The notes: generated by a model from the letters alone, not told the origin. A DNA stretch of 64,000 nt from Tricholoma matsutake (GCA_026075535.2 AP026540.1:806001-870000), one strand, 5' to 3'. Shown: positions 42,565-54,642, numbered from the stretch's first letter. Numbers and translations: made by a program.

Positions 42565-45500
42565 TCATTCATTGTCAGTAGTGTCCATCATATCATCAGA
42601 GCCAGGCAACCAAGTGTCATCAACATAACTAAAGTCTGCATGACTATAGATTGGGAGTGTGATGTGAGAAGGAGTGGGGTTCTCTATCTGTGAGGTGTTG
42701 GGGGACTCAGCTCTGGAACTATCCTGATCAGAATCAGCATTGGAGCCGGCTGAATCAGTCTCTGATGATGAGAGGAAACATCTGCTGCATCAGATGCAGT
42801 GGGGAAAGCAGTCAACATGGGAGTTGCAGGGGGAGATGAAGAGGTAGAAATAGAATCTGCAAGGTAAAAGGCAGTGGCATCAAAGCCAGTTGGGGAACCT
42901 GTATGGGAACATGATGATGATGAATCATTGCCCTTCCAAGCCATGGCTGCCTGAAATGTGGTAGGCTGATCGGTGTCATCTGATGCATCATCTTCGGCTT
43001 CCCATAACATAGTGGCATAAGAGGCAGTGGGCTGGCCAAGCATGGTGTGTGCATCAGCATTGGCATCATCATCAGCATTGGCATCATCATCAGCATTGGC
43101 ATCGGGAATGTCTTTTTTGGCCTCATCATTGGCATTGGCTTTGGACCTGGGCAGAATGTGACAAATGGTTGGATCCAGCATCTGAAAAATAAAGGCCAGC
43201 ATTGATACCAGTTACTGTGGGTGGTGGACCATAGGCACTGGAGACAGCTGTTGGGAAACTGGCTGTGATTGACCACTCCTTATTGTACACACCATCAGGC
43301 AGAGACTGAGCATACCCAGAATGATGTTTGCTCTTAGTCATCTGGTTAGATGCCAAAACATCACTCTCTGTGATGTCAGCACCCCAGGTCCACTTGTGGG
43401 AGATGGGGGGAAGAGACTTCAGTTGCTTGAGTTCAGCCTGTGCATGTGCCAACACCAGTGCCAATTGTCTTGTTACAGCTGATTGCTTTGACAGTTCCCC
43501 AGTGTGTCGAAGTTTTTTTTTTGATGCTGTTGCTGGTGCTGTTGGTGATGACAAGGTCTGCAGTTCAGAATGAAGCTCCTTGAGCAGGGCAAGCTCATGA
43601 AGCTGGTGGAACCCAGCCACTTTCCTGACATATACATTCATCACAGCATCTGCTAATGATTCACAGCCATTTATGAAGTCATGCATACCATGTGCTTCAT
43701 TGAACATATCATGAATGAGAGCCCACAGGGCGATTCAAGATTGGCAATTGGCTTCATAATTGGGACCACCAATTGCTGGCTGGCTATGGGTGGGTGGTGA
43801 GTCAGTGATTGCAGGGGCAGGGATATATTGCCAATAACTATCAAGGCACTCATCTAGTGTTTGAAGGTCTGGTTTGGTCTGGTTTTTTTCCATTTTAGAG
43901 TGCAACCACAACTGCAACCAGTTCTATTACATTGATGAACTAAGTAAAACCAGACCAGACTGCACAAAACTGGTTCAGTGCAGTTTAGTCATGTCAAAAA
44001 ATTGGTTGTAGCCAGTTCAACTACAACCAGTCACCATCAGACTTAGGTTGGTTGAAACTGACCCAAGCAACTAATCTCGAAGACTACTAGAACTACTTGA
44101 AATGTATTTCATAGACTGCTGAAGCTATACTAATGAATTTCGTAGACTACTAAAGCTATCCTAATGAATTTTGTAGGCTACTAAGGCTGTACTAGTGAAA
44201 CTTCGATCACTGATAATGCTATACTAGTAATAAAACTGAATGTGGAAAGATGGGAGGCAAGCCCAAGGAAAGTTGATGGAATGTGGGAGCCTTTATATAC
44301 CCAAAAATGCACCAACTTTCCTTGGGCTTGCCCCCCATCTTTCCACATTCAATTTTCAAGTGTTTTATTACTAGTATAGCATTATCAGTGACCAAAATTC
44401 ATTAGTACAGCCTTAGTAGCCTACAAAATTTATTTGTATAGTTTTAATAGCCTACAAAATTCATTAGGATAGTTTAGTAGTCTACGAAAGTTCAAGGCAG
44501 TATGTATCATGTATATACACTGGTTGCAACTGACTACAACCAGTTTTCATTGGTTTTAAATCCATGTTCAATCTGTAGAACTGCAACTGACCATCAGCAA
44601 AATCTGAGGCAACTGCAACTGAAAAAAAACTGGACCAAGGTTTGGTTTGGTCTGGTTTTAGTTTTTTTCTGGTTGTGTGGACTGGACTTTCAAACACTAG
44701 ACTCATCCAGGGTGTTGATGCCAAAAATACCCCCTGGTGCTGGTTCCCTATTGTGTCTTGACCAATCACATGCATATGAATGCACTAGGCAGCTCAGACT
44801 CTCCATGGTGACACCATCATCCAACGTGGCCAAGAGAGATGGATGGAATCCAAGGGGTAGGTGATCCAAATTGACATTGGCCAGACTGTCAGCCAAGGAC
44901 CAAAGTAGGATTGGCACATCGATCACAAGGCTGATGGAGGTGGTGATGCCAACCCAAGACATGACATACATCTGATATTTTTCAGTGACTTATTACTTAA
45001 TTCCTTTTAGAAAAGATCTCAACTTACAAGCTTGGAGTAGAGAATTTTTTGCATCCATTGTTGTTTTATAAAGATTTCCCAGTTAATATCCAACAAAACT
45101 CGCCAGAATTGGGACTCCATATAATCTCCTGAGTGCACATTTTGAGTGGCCCTTTCAGCCCTGATTGCAAAGAAAAAGGGTTGAAGATTGAGAGAGTTTT
45201 GTTTGACATAGTGATGGTGGTTAGTGATCAAGATAATTGAGTTACATAATACAGGACATTTTCTGTCATACAGGGGAGATATAATCAGCATTTGTTATCT
45301 AAATGCATTGTCAGCCCTCAATGCTAATCCATGCCATAAAGCCTGCTAGCAATTAGCATAGGCTAGCAGGCCAGGAAGGATATTCTTGGAGTGTGAGGAT
45401 GACTACCACCATGCAGCTGTGATTGATAAAATACTGCAAAGTCCACTGCATTTTATATGTGACCAGTAGAAATTCCTCCCTCCATCTATTTCTCTGAGCC

Positions 45501-48500
45501 CATGATCGAAGCCAATGTACTCCGAGTGCCTGATTATAAAAAATGTTAGTGCAATTAGAATGAAGTGCCACAAAATACATTTGAACTCCCAGAATCAACC
45601 AGCATTGGCATTGGCACTGGCCACAGCATTGCCCTCATTGTCAGCAATGACACCAGTCTGAATGTGGGCATTATGCCAAATCCAGGATGGACAAATATTA
45701 GTGGAGCCTGGTGCATTTGGGTTCAGAATAGCTGTACTAGCATTGAGGTCATCCTTGGTTAACTGCTGAAATATACTTGATGTGTCAGCATCACAATCCA
45801 ATGCCACCAATCAGCTCCAGCAATGGTTATACATTCAGGCATGCAAGGCAATTTTGTGAACCAAATCCTGGATGACAGCTCATACTTGGGTGTGAACTCC
45901 CTTTCTTGGCGCTGCTCAGATGATGTGTGAATATTGAAATGATTTGTTGGCAATGAGCGCTTGCAGCTGATGCAGCAGTCAGCTTGCCTGGTTCTTCTGG
46001 AGGTTAATCTAGACCTCCATTACATGGGAGGTATACTTGTTGCTCCTCAACTGGAATAGTGTTTGTGTTGGCCAGAAGATGAGAAGGGCCCAATGCCACA
46101 TGAGTCTCTTCATCAGAAGGGTCTAGGTCATTGGAGTTGTCAAATATGGCTTCATTGTCATGGGTGATTTGTGAGGGAGCAATGTCATGATTGGCAATGT
46201 CAGGAGCATTTTGTAAATCCATTAAGGTTACCATGTGAGATGTGAGAGCTTCTCTTTCCTGTTCAACAGCTTGCATGTCAGAAATGTGAGGTGATTTACC
46301 AAGTCAATGGACTTTGTCTCATAATTCAATCCTGGTGCAGATCAATGATGGCTTGTGATACAATTGGTCTGGTAGGCAGTACAACTCACTTCATTTGTTC
46401 AAAAACAATGGCAAAAACAATCCACTCCTCAACTGCAGATTGAACCAGTGTTGATGCCAAGGAAGAGGCTGATCCCAGTTCTGATGCTGGTGCTGGTGCC
46501 AGTGCCGATCCCTGAGTGGCATACATATCCATTACCTTGACATCTGTTCAATTCTGCTGCAGTCACTTCATCCTCCCATCATTCGATTGCCTGTTGGCCA
46601 AATGCTGCTGTCAGTTCCACATGATGCTTGCTGAGTTGTGTGGAGATCTAAAGGGCTTCTCAAGTTTTTGAGCACAGTGTACTGCCATGCCAAGCGTTTT
46701 CTTGTGATTTGAATCTGTAGCATGATCATCAAGCATTTCTGCCCAATGTGGCAACATTGCTGTTCTGACTGTTGGGGAAATGGAGTTCAGTGATGACCAC
46801 AAAGACTCAAGTATTTCCCCTGCTACAATCCCAGACCCCTGGAATGAAAGATGGAGCATAGCAAAAAAAGCATTCATCCTTGTGGCTATGAACATGCAAC
46901 AGCCCAATGGCCTGGTCAATGGTCAAGCCAGTGGGAAGATGTGCACCAATATGCTCCAGAATGTAGATAATGTACTGGCAGACAATGTCGTATATGAGCA
47001 TTACTCCCTGCTGAGGGTCAACCCTGATGGTCTTCAGCACTTGAAGGAAAGCAAAGTCTATATTCTTTTGCTGTTCTCCCTGAAACAAGTCCACCAGCCA
47101 GTGTATTGGGTGCCTAACAGCCATGCTGCCCACATGCAATGGCCACTACTCCATTCCTATCACATGCCTTTGATGCCAAAAAAGCATTTGCAATGGCTCA
47201 GAACTTATTTTTGCAAGGAGCTTTCTGGAAACCTGGGTACAGATCAGGACTGGCATCTGGAGTGGCATTGGCTGTGGCCAAGTGAAGTGTACCTACTGTT
47301 AATTGTTCTGTGGCAGCTTGGAGGAACTGCTCATATACAACCTGATTTGGGGCCATCCCAGCTCCATCCCACAGCCATATATTGGTATTGGAGTTTTTCT
47401 GCTGAACATGGTCAGCTTTGAAATTGCCATCAGCCACGAATATGCATTTAAAAACAAATCTGAGTGCCATAGTATCATTTTAGATACAGCTTGTAAAATC
47501 AAGTTATTTAATCACCCACTGGTTCACATCATCCTTCCAATTTTCCAGTATATTTATGCCTACTTGAGGACAGGCTGAACAATAATTGGCAAGTGATCCT
47601 GGTTCAGGATCTTTTTGATTGTGTCCATACCCTGCACACTTCAATCTTTTCATCCACCACCATAAGTGGGACATGCACCAAGCTCATGGTAGAGGTTGAC
47701 CACTTGGGCAGGCCTCATTGGCAAAGTTATGCACTGAATCAGCTGGTAAAACCAATAGGCCAATGCCTTCAATTCCAGATTACAGAGCTGAAAGTGGTCT
47801 AGAACCTGCACAGTGAAAGAGTGTGTATTTTAGTGAAGCTTGTGGGTAGCAAGTGACTGGTCACTAGGTCCAAGGGAATTCAGTGTTCCCCCTGGCAGTG
47901 GCAGGTAACCATTGCTAAGTGATGTATTCTATTCATATGCACCACACAGATGTAACTGTTGTTCAAGGCATCAGCAGCTGCCAGCATGGTAGTTGCCTCA
48001 GCATCGGTACTCATCCATTGTTCCACTGTTTGATTCCCTTCCATAGGATTAGGCAAATATGGTTGAAACCCATGGATGTCTTCATTGGCATGTTCAACTT
48101 CATGTTTGTCATTGCCTCCCAAGAAGTCTTGCAAACTATCCTCGACGTCAATATTTCCCTTTCCTTGATGCCAAAGGGCATCAAGGCAATCAAAAAAAAC
48201 TGCATCACCCAGTCTCATCATTGGCACCAGTTTCATCTGCTGTACTCTCTGTCATTCCTGATGCTGAGTTGCAATTTGGGGCCAATGCTGAGTCATGTAA
48301 AGCATGCTGATGCTGATTGTCAGCCTGCCAATAGGCCGACTCTTGCTCTGCTTTATCCTTTATGTCTTCAAATGTCTCCATATATCTCATTTGAAAGTGA
48401 AGAGCATTGCAAATCAGCTGATCTGTCTGGTGCTGGACTAAAAGGTATGTGCCAACCTCCCATAGCTCAGCATGGTGGAAGTGCATGCCAGTCCAGCATT

Positions 48501-48884
48501 CAATGTGATGGAAGGGATTTTGCCTGTGTGTTATGTGCATACATGTTCAGCAAAGTGTACTTCCTAGTGAACAATTAATACATCTCCAAATTGCCTACTT
48601 ATTCAGTTGACAGTGGTTGCAAACTTGTTTGTCAATAGACCATGCCTGCCGAGCCAGGGATGCTTGCAGCAATTCATCCACTCCTCCCAAAAACTCCAAG
48701 ACATAGTCTCACTGTCTCTATTAGTTGTATATGAGCCTCAGTAAGTCAATCAGTGTCAGAAGTTGACCATGCCAATATGTGGCTGAATTGGCTCATCAGC
48801 CACCTGGGGTTCTTGTATATCCCATTCTGGAGCAAGATTGGGATTATCCTGTATACCTGAATTCGATTCACAATGTTCTTCCAT
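42565..48884 (-). pseudogene. KDZ (Kyakuja-Dileera-Zisupton) transposase gene, decayed
   Basis: The minus-strand start is at 48884 (MEEHCESNSGIQDNPNLAPE). The Cys-rich N part includes VDELLQASLARQAW, QVCNHCQLN, NPFHHIECWTGMHFHHAELW and EVGTYLLVQHQTDQ. The central region has YCSACPQVGINI, VADGNFKADHVQQKN and VYEQFLQAATEQL. The catalytic core carries VMLIYDIVCQY (Asp codon 46987-46989), DQAIGLLHVHSHKDECFFCY, FIPG, GIVAGEILESLWSSLNS and EMLDDHATDSNHKKTLGM. A one-base gain in a C run (46836-46839) breaks the core. The C part has DSYWQYIPAP, MFNEAHGMHDFINGCES and a Ser/Asp-rich tail with GATGAT-type simple repeats, ending TDNE at 42565-42567. KDZ transposases mobilise large fungal DNA elements. 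Several frameshifts, TGA codons and an 847-bp insertion inactivate it. Confidence 0.8.
43854..44700. mobile_element. Foldback MITE inserted in the KDZ gene
   Basis: Ends read CTAGTGTTTGAAGGTC and, inverted, CTAGTGTTTGAAAGTC. The 6-bp duplication ACTCAT lies on both sides (43848-43853, 44701-44706). Removing the element and one duplication restores the KDZ frame across GINTLDE / CLDSYWQY. The whole element is one long imperfect palindrome: AAGATGGGAGGCAAGCCCAA (44245-44265) pairs with its complement at 44315-44345. Arms contain 31-bp tandem units (ACTACTAAAGCTATCCTAATG) and reiterated words CTGGTTTGGTCTGG and CAACCAGT. No protein is encoded. Confidence 0.8.
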
Positions 48885-48887
48885 AAC

Positions 48888-50150
48888 TGCTAAGGAGTGC
48901 CAGGGGTAACCCTCAGGTATATTTTCTCATACCCATACCTGTACCCATGAACACCGTACCTGCACGGGTAGGGGTACAGTATTACCACGGGCTTTCATGG
49001 GTTACCTGTGCTTATTCATGGGTTTCGGCATAAATAGGCATTTTAATATTTTAATTACACTAAATTAATATATAGAAAAAAGAAAAACCCCTCCACTCAT
49101 GTTTGCAGCGAGGGAGGGGGTGGTGGTGGTGGTCACCCAGAACAACATGAGAAACCACCCCCACTCGCATTTGGAGCGAGGGGTGTGGTGCCTGTGGACC
49201 TCATCCTGTTGTCCTCTTGTCTCGTCGATGATGAGGGGGTGGTGGACCTGCAATGAGAAACCCCCCTCTCATGCTAGACATGAGGGAGGGGGAGCTGCTG
49301 TCATTGCGGCCTAGAAATGAATATAGCCCCCTCCAGCTCACGTTTGAAGTGAGGGAGGGGGAGCTGTCATTATCGTTGCCTAGAGGAAGAATATAGCTCC
49401 CTCTGGCTCGCATTTGGAGCGAGGGAGGGGGGGTGGTGCCTGCTTGTTGTCCCCATCTGAAATGCATCCCATTTCCACCCCACAAGCAGTTGCTCATGGC
49501 GGCAGTTGGGGGTGCTGTCATGGTGGTGGTCCTCAGGTCCTCCTTGTCATCCTACCCTCCTTGTCCTCTTTGTCCTGTCCTCCTTGTCCTGTCCTCCTTG
49601 TCCTGCCCTCATTGTTGGCATCATTGTCATTGCCGGTCCCATCACCACCTTGCGAGCAGAGGTTCACAACAGTGGTGGGTGCTGTCTGAGTCAACAGTGT
49701 TGGCTCCTTGCTATAGCACTATTAGAATCTAAAAATTGAATAAAAATATTAATTAGTTAGAAAGAAAACAAGAACAAAAGATATATAAAAAATACCTAGG
49801 GCCCAAATGACATTAAATGTTGTTTGGGCCCATTCCCTGTGCGATGTGGTTGTTTTGCATCGCTTCCTGGTCATCAGAGCTCCCTGTCCCCACCCCGTGA
49901 GCAGTTGCTCATGGCAGTGGTTGGGGGTGCTATGGTAGTGTCATCGATCATCCTGTAGTTTGAAATCAAATACGTCATGAGTGAATCAATGAAGTCAGAT
50001 GATCACTCACCTGACCAGTAATTTGGTATCTATAAACTTGTGGTTACAGGTACGGTGTTCTGTGGGTATGGCAATCCCATACCCATACCCATACCCGGGC
50101 ATACCCATGACTGGAAACCCACAGTGTTACCCGTACCTGTGCTATTCCTT
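48888..50150. mobile_element. Composite repeat bounded by inverted TACCCGTACCTG word arrays
   Basis: The left array (about 48895-49020) has CATACCCATACCTGTACCC, AACACCGTACCTGCACGGG and GGGGTACAG. The right array (about 50040-50150), in inverted orientation, has CAGGTACGGTGTTC, CCCATACCCATACCC and GTTACCCGTACCTG. Between them sits composite copy 6 (49080-49990). This matches the plan of 28600-31110, where the words are GGTCC-like. No target duplication was established. Confidence 0.5.
49080..49990 (-). repeat. Composite repeat with hairpin-intron cassette (copy 6, inverted)
   Basis: Five hairpins of the form CCCTC.CTCGCATTTGGAGCGAGGG lie at 49085-49430; their AGGGGG flanks produce spurious open frames. 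GAGCAGTTGCTCATGG motifs lie near 49486 and 49899. One minus-strand cassette (about 49725-49835) has hairpin GGGCCCAAACAACA / GTCATTTGGGCCC, TAGGTATTTT, TTCTAACTAATT and TTTTTAG, followed by ATTCTAATAGTGC. The donor here is GTATTT. Confidence 0.55.
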
Positions 50151-50512
50151 AATAACTGCAGTCAGGGGGACCTTCATGCACTTTGTTGTTGGTCCTCATT
50201 TCATGTTGACCTCAACTTCTACATGTGTAACAGTATCCACTGCATCATCATTGTCCTCATGCAGGGGCATTCTTCTTTGATCTTCTCTTTCACTTGCTTG
50301 TTAGGCCCATGATGATTTAAGGGGTTACAATGACATGCATTGATGGGCTATCATACTATCAGCCTCATCTGATTCTCATCTGATCCTTATGCTGATAATA
50401 TGTTATGCCAGTGAAAAGGACAATTATTTCCTCCACATCAATCCCTTCAATGCTGCCTGAGCCATCAGAGAACCTGGGTTTGAGACAGTACCAGCAAGGG
50501 AGCAGAATCTTA

Positions 50513-50855
50513 GTGTTGCCATGGCTCGAGCTGCGTTTTTTACTATCTTGGGAAATAAATTACGTAAAATCACTAAAATATTTGAGGAGCTAGATCCCAT
50601 CAAAAGCCGAGGGGTCTCCTGCCAACTCTAAGCGATTGGAGAAGTGGTTCCTGAGATATTCCAGTGGCTTTGAAACAGCCTGGCTTGAGCCATTTCAAAG
50701 CCACCGGAATATCTCAGGAACCACTTCTCTGATCGCTTAGAGTTGGCAGGAGACCCCTCGGCTTTTGATGGGATCTAGCTCCTCAAATATTTTAGTGATT
50801 TTACATAATTTATTTCCCAAGATAGCAAAAAATGCGGCTTGAGCCATGGCAACAC
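50513..50855. mobile_element. Palindromic MITE with TA target duplication (mariner-like ends)
   Basis: Ends read GTGTTGCCATGGCTCGAGC and inverted GTGTTGCCATGGCTCAAGC, each flanked by TA (50511-50512, 50856-50857). The arms pair nearly base for base (AAATATTTGAGGAGCTAGAT and its complement; GGAACCACTTCTC and its complement) around a short centre (50680-50695). A 343-bp palindrome with TA flanks fits a Tc1/mariner-type MITE. No coding capacity. Confidence 0.75.
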
Positions 50856-50859
50856 TAGA

Positions 50860-53060
50860 GCAGATATATGGTTGAAGAGCAGAGGATCATTGAGCCTTAT
50901 AAAGATGCATTCTGATCACAGGAATCAAAAGTCAGCTGATTTCAAATACTCAAGTGTGACATTCTCCCTGCAATATTCAATTACTGGGTGTCAATTGAGA
51001 GGGCCCCGATGGACGAGGAGGAGAGTTGCATTTGTGCCAAGGTGAACTATGAAGCACGTCAAGGTTGTATTATTAATCACATTGCCAGGAACTGACAACC
51101 TGGCTTTTGAACAACCGGCAAATGACCAAAGGCATCTTGCAAAAATCCAACAACTTCAAAGTGAAGCAATCAGAAGCCATCTGGAGCTTATACCAGGACC
51201 AAGTTTTCAAAGAGATCAGAAACCTGTAAGGTGTTGAGGACACCACCACAAGTACACCTGGATGGTTCCAGATGCAACTGCCAGCTATCAAGAATGTTTT
51301 TGACAGTATGACTGCAGAGGAATGCAGTCCTTGACACTGAGCAGGAGAAGATCATGTGGGAAGGTTATCTCGAGCAGACAAAGCAAAGGTATGTTAATGC
51401 CAATGCTGATGCTGATGCCAGTTGTGACTGTCATTTTGCAGTTGCACCCGTGTAAGCATGTGGAGGAGTGCACAACAACAGCGGCTAGAAATGGGGTGCT
51501 GTCTGTGACATTCACTGCCTATACTGCACCTGATGGTTTGATGGTTGTTGATGCATGAGTGGCCAAATATTCAACTGCCAATGCCTTGCTGATGCTGATG
51601 CCAATCACAGTCACAGACATGTTGCCTCTCTGATGGCCACTCCTGCATGATCTTTTCTGGACACCTATCATGATCACATCACAGAGCTGAAGCAGAACTT
51701 TATGAGTTATGTGAAGGCTTTATGTGCATCAGACATTGTTTCAAGGTTGGCAATGCAATGTGACATAACACAAACCCAACTTCATATGCCTAAAGATGGG
51801 TTCCCATCCTGCCCACACCATGGAAAGGATCACAATACAAGAAAAAAGAACTAGAGGAATGGTTTATGTTGTATGCTGGGCAACATTACAGTGTGATGAC
51901 TTCCTATTCCACAAACTGTTACTTATCTGCATGCAGAACTAGCCAACAATGGTTAGGGAAATGCATGGGTTTTACCTGCGGGTTTCCCACACTTCTATTT
52001 CCTGATTTAGTCAATGAGTTTTGCATGAAAAATCATGGAAAAATGATTTTCTGGTAGCTATTCATTGGGTGCTTGTGATACCATGGACAAAATAATATAT
52101 TTGCATCCTTGACACATGAGAAAGATGTGAGCAATGATGACTGGGAGTCACTGTCAACAAGGAGGAATCACCACCAGCAACAGAGAGCACTCAACAACAA
52201 TGCCAGGAACCTTTTCTCAATATCAGATCTTCATCGTCACAGATGCAGACAATTCATTGGGCTGATGAATGTGTGTTTTTTTAAGTTAGATGGGCAAAGA
52301 GAGGTCTGCACCTTGCAGCTGCCCTTCCTACCCAAGGTATAGCATGGAGAGTTGTTGACGAGGCTTACGAGGATGAGGGAAGTGGGTGCTGATGGCGATG
52401 GCTCAGGAGCAAAAAATCGTGAGGTACTAAGGTCCTAGGTGAGCTAGCAGTCGCAAACTTGAAGACATGCTGGCAAAGAACCGGAATGCCACTACAACTT
52501 GGAAAAAGAGGAGGATTGAGGATCATACAACATTATAGCCACATGGCCACATGTTGGTGTGCCTAGAACTGGTCCACTTTTATATTTGTATGGAGCAGTT
52601 GGCCAGGATTCAAGTTCTTACCTCCTGTGATTTGAAAATAGCAGAAATGACATCTCCAGATGCTTTTTGGAGCTTAGTAGTTCATTTCTCAACTGCTGGG
52701 GCTTGATCTACTCTCCGTGTTCTCAATAGTCACACGTGACCCCTCTTGGGCCCACATTATAGCTGAACAATTTGTTGATCCTGTGCGATGTGTGCATGCC
52801 TGCAAGCTCAATTTTCAGAGAAGTCACTGCTTTGGAAGACCAGCAACATAACTATTCATGCACATTCTTTCAACAGCAGCAATCTACTGAGTAGCGAGGT
52901 CATGGGACACTGTCACCAATTTTCTAAATTAAAGCATGATGATGAGTAATCCCAAACTCTCTTCTCTCCTATTCTTCAAAGCACATCGTAAAATTTATCA
53001 CAAAGTTTGATATTATTATGTCATACCATTTTCTTGATGCTGTATCCATAGTGCATGTGT
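50860..53060 (+). other. Decayed exon-like fragments, no recognised gene
   Basis: Plus-strand pieces with protein character include LAFEQPANDQRHLAKIQQLQ (51095-51155), AIWSLYQDQVFKEIRNL ending before GTAAGG near 51225, and VLDTEQEKIMWEGYLEQTKQ ending before GTATGT near 51390. They could be exons of one degraded gene. After 51560 no convincing coding sequence is seen; there are short A/G-rich peptides (52109-52342) only. No family recognised. Confidence 0.3.
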
Positions 53061-53141
53061 TTTGGCTGAAACCCTGTACTTGAATGCAATAACCAGACTA
53101 CAACTCTCCAAGTTTATGAAGATGAAACACAGATACATAAT

Positions 53142-53956
53142 TCACCTACATGGACATATTGAACTGTTACATCCCACATCAGTGCCCTCAGGCTGCAGCT
53201 GCCACTGGTGTTCACCCAACCTTGCCACAGAATTGCCTATCCGATTATCTATGGACGCTCTCCAACTCCAAGCCAGCCAATGAATGTCAGCTGGAAACAT
53301 ATGGCAGAAGAATGGACAGCAAATGCCACAGTGGTCTGTGACTTTTCTGGGGGGTATTATTGGTATGATATTCTGCCACATGTGTTTTGCAACAACTGTC
53401 CAGGATGGCAGCTCTTCTTTGAACGCGCACTGATCAGATGATGAATTTGAGTAATACAGGGAGACAACCGCAGTCCCGCTTACAAGGTTCATAGCCAATG
53501 TGCATAGTTGTGAAGTGACAAGGGGAAGAACTGATATCGACATCGCCTCTGTGAGGGTAACCCAAATCTTGAATTTATGTACACACATCTGCTCGACCTG
53601 AGCTGTGCCAGAGATGACTCAACTGTGGTTGAGTGGTGCTGGAACCCCCATCTCTCAAAGAATCTGTCCCAAACCTCCACACTCCCTGCTGGCATGAAAA
53701 TCTCCATCTGCTTTGGTAGCCACCCTGCCACTGTATCTACCATGAGTGATGCTATTGGTCCCATGACAATGCCTCCTGTAGTTTCAAGCATGTGCAAAGG
53801 TTTTTCAACATCACCACTGAGGAACAGGGTGAGAAGGGTGTGGAAGCGATTGTCCAGGTAACTAACTACCAACACCTGCGCTGCTCTGCAACACTGACCC
53901 AGAGTCAGCAAATCACCCAATGGGAGGAAGCCAAGAGCGACTTCAGCCACATGCAT
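53142..53956 (-). pseudogene. F-box-like gene, one frameshift
   Basis: Starts at 53956 with MHVAEVALGFLPLGDLLTLG, then QCCRAAQVLVVSYLDNRF, an F-box-like L-P-L..LL.L..CCR segment. It continues GGIVMGPIASLMVDTVAGWL, WDRFFERWGFQHHSTTVESS and SRCVYINSRFG. A one-base shift near 53565 continues in the frame open to 53142: SVLPLVTSQLCTLAMNLVSG, LPSWTVVAKHMWQNIIPIIP, PRKVTDHCGICCPF and RIGNSVARLGEHQW, ending with C..SICPC. The F-box would link to SCF ubiquitin ligases in intact relatives; this is inference from the N-terminal motif. The rest looks like a multi-copy agaricomycete family. Only one lesion is visible, so decay is recent or the shift is a sequencing error. Confidence 0.55.
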
Positions 53957-54216
53957 AGGCAGGGGGATGGGAGCTGTACCATCGATTATGTGTGTTGATG
54001 CTGGGTTCTGTTTGCAGAAAGAAGGAAGGATTTTGTCCTTTCATTCTCCTTTCATTGTGACCCTGTCTAAGCTAACACTGTACACTGGGCTCCTAAAATA
54101 CTGGAGGCACAGTCCCTATTTGTCTGATGGTTCTTAACCAGCAGCATTGCTTCTCCATTTCCCGTACAACCACCTGGCACATCATAGACTATTTACCATG
54201 GAATTGGACCACCTTC

Positions 54217-54630
54217 TGTTGAGATTCACACCATGATTGCTCAATTTGATGCATGTTCTACTTCTGGCACATCTCTTTGATGCGCAAGACAAACACGGTA
54301 TGTGATCAGCCAACATCAGCTTCTCTGATGCATGTACTATTATTAACCCTCCCTTTGATGTGTTTACACAAACACATCAAAGGCATCTTTTCTCTCATCT
54401 TGTTCTTTATTAGACTGAACACATATATATATGGGTAGTTAGATACATGATCACCTCAGTCACTTATACAAGGACTGAGGTGAGCATCACGTATTATATT
54501 TTCCGCACAGTAAATGATACTTACTGTACCTTAGTATATTTCTCGCATACTCTAGGTACAGTCTTGTGTATTTAGTCACTTATACAAGGACTGAGTATCT
54601 TTCTCGCATACTCTAGGTTGATTTTCTACA
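54217..54630 (+). repeat. Copia 5' LTR
   Basis: 414 bp, TG..CA. It contains two copies of CAGTCACTTATACAAGGACT-like sequence, two of TTCTCGCATACTCTAGGT, and an inner inverted pair CTTTGATGTGTTT/AAACACATCAAAG (54353-54382). AGACTGAACACATATATATA (about 54410-54430) may hold the TATA element; inference. Confidence 0.95.
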
Positions 54631-54642
54631 GGTTATGGGCCA
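54631..54642 (+). promoter_or_regulatory. Copia primer-binding site (half-tRNA iMet type)
   Basis: GGTTATGGGCCA follows the LTR end directly. Copia-type elements are known to prime from a fragment of initiator Met tRNA cut in the anticodon loop, and GGTTATGGGCC is the usual form of that site. Confidence 0.75.

Noticed and set aside
46780..47421. A 213-codon plus-strand open frame
   Set aside because: It is antisense to the KDZ catalytic core, whose motifs (YDIVCQ, AGEILESLW) are on the minus strand.
48895..49020. CCCATACC reiterations as telomere-like repeats
   Set aside because: The unit is irregular, present in inverted orientation at 50040-50150 and flanks a composite repeat; fungal telomeres are usually TTAGGG.
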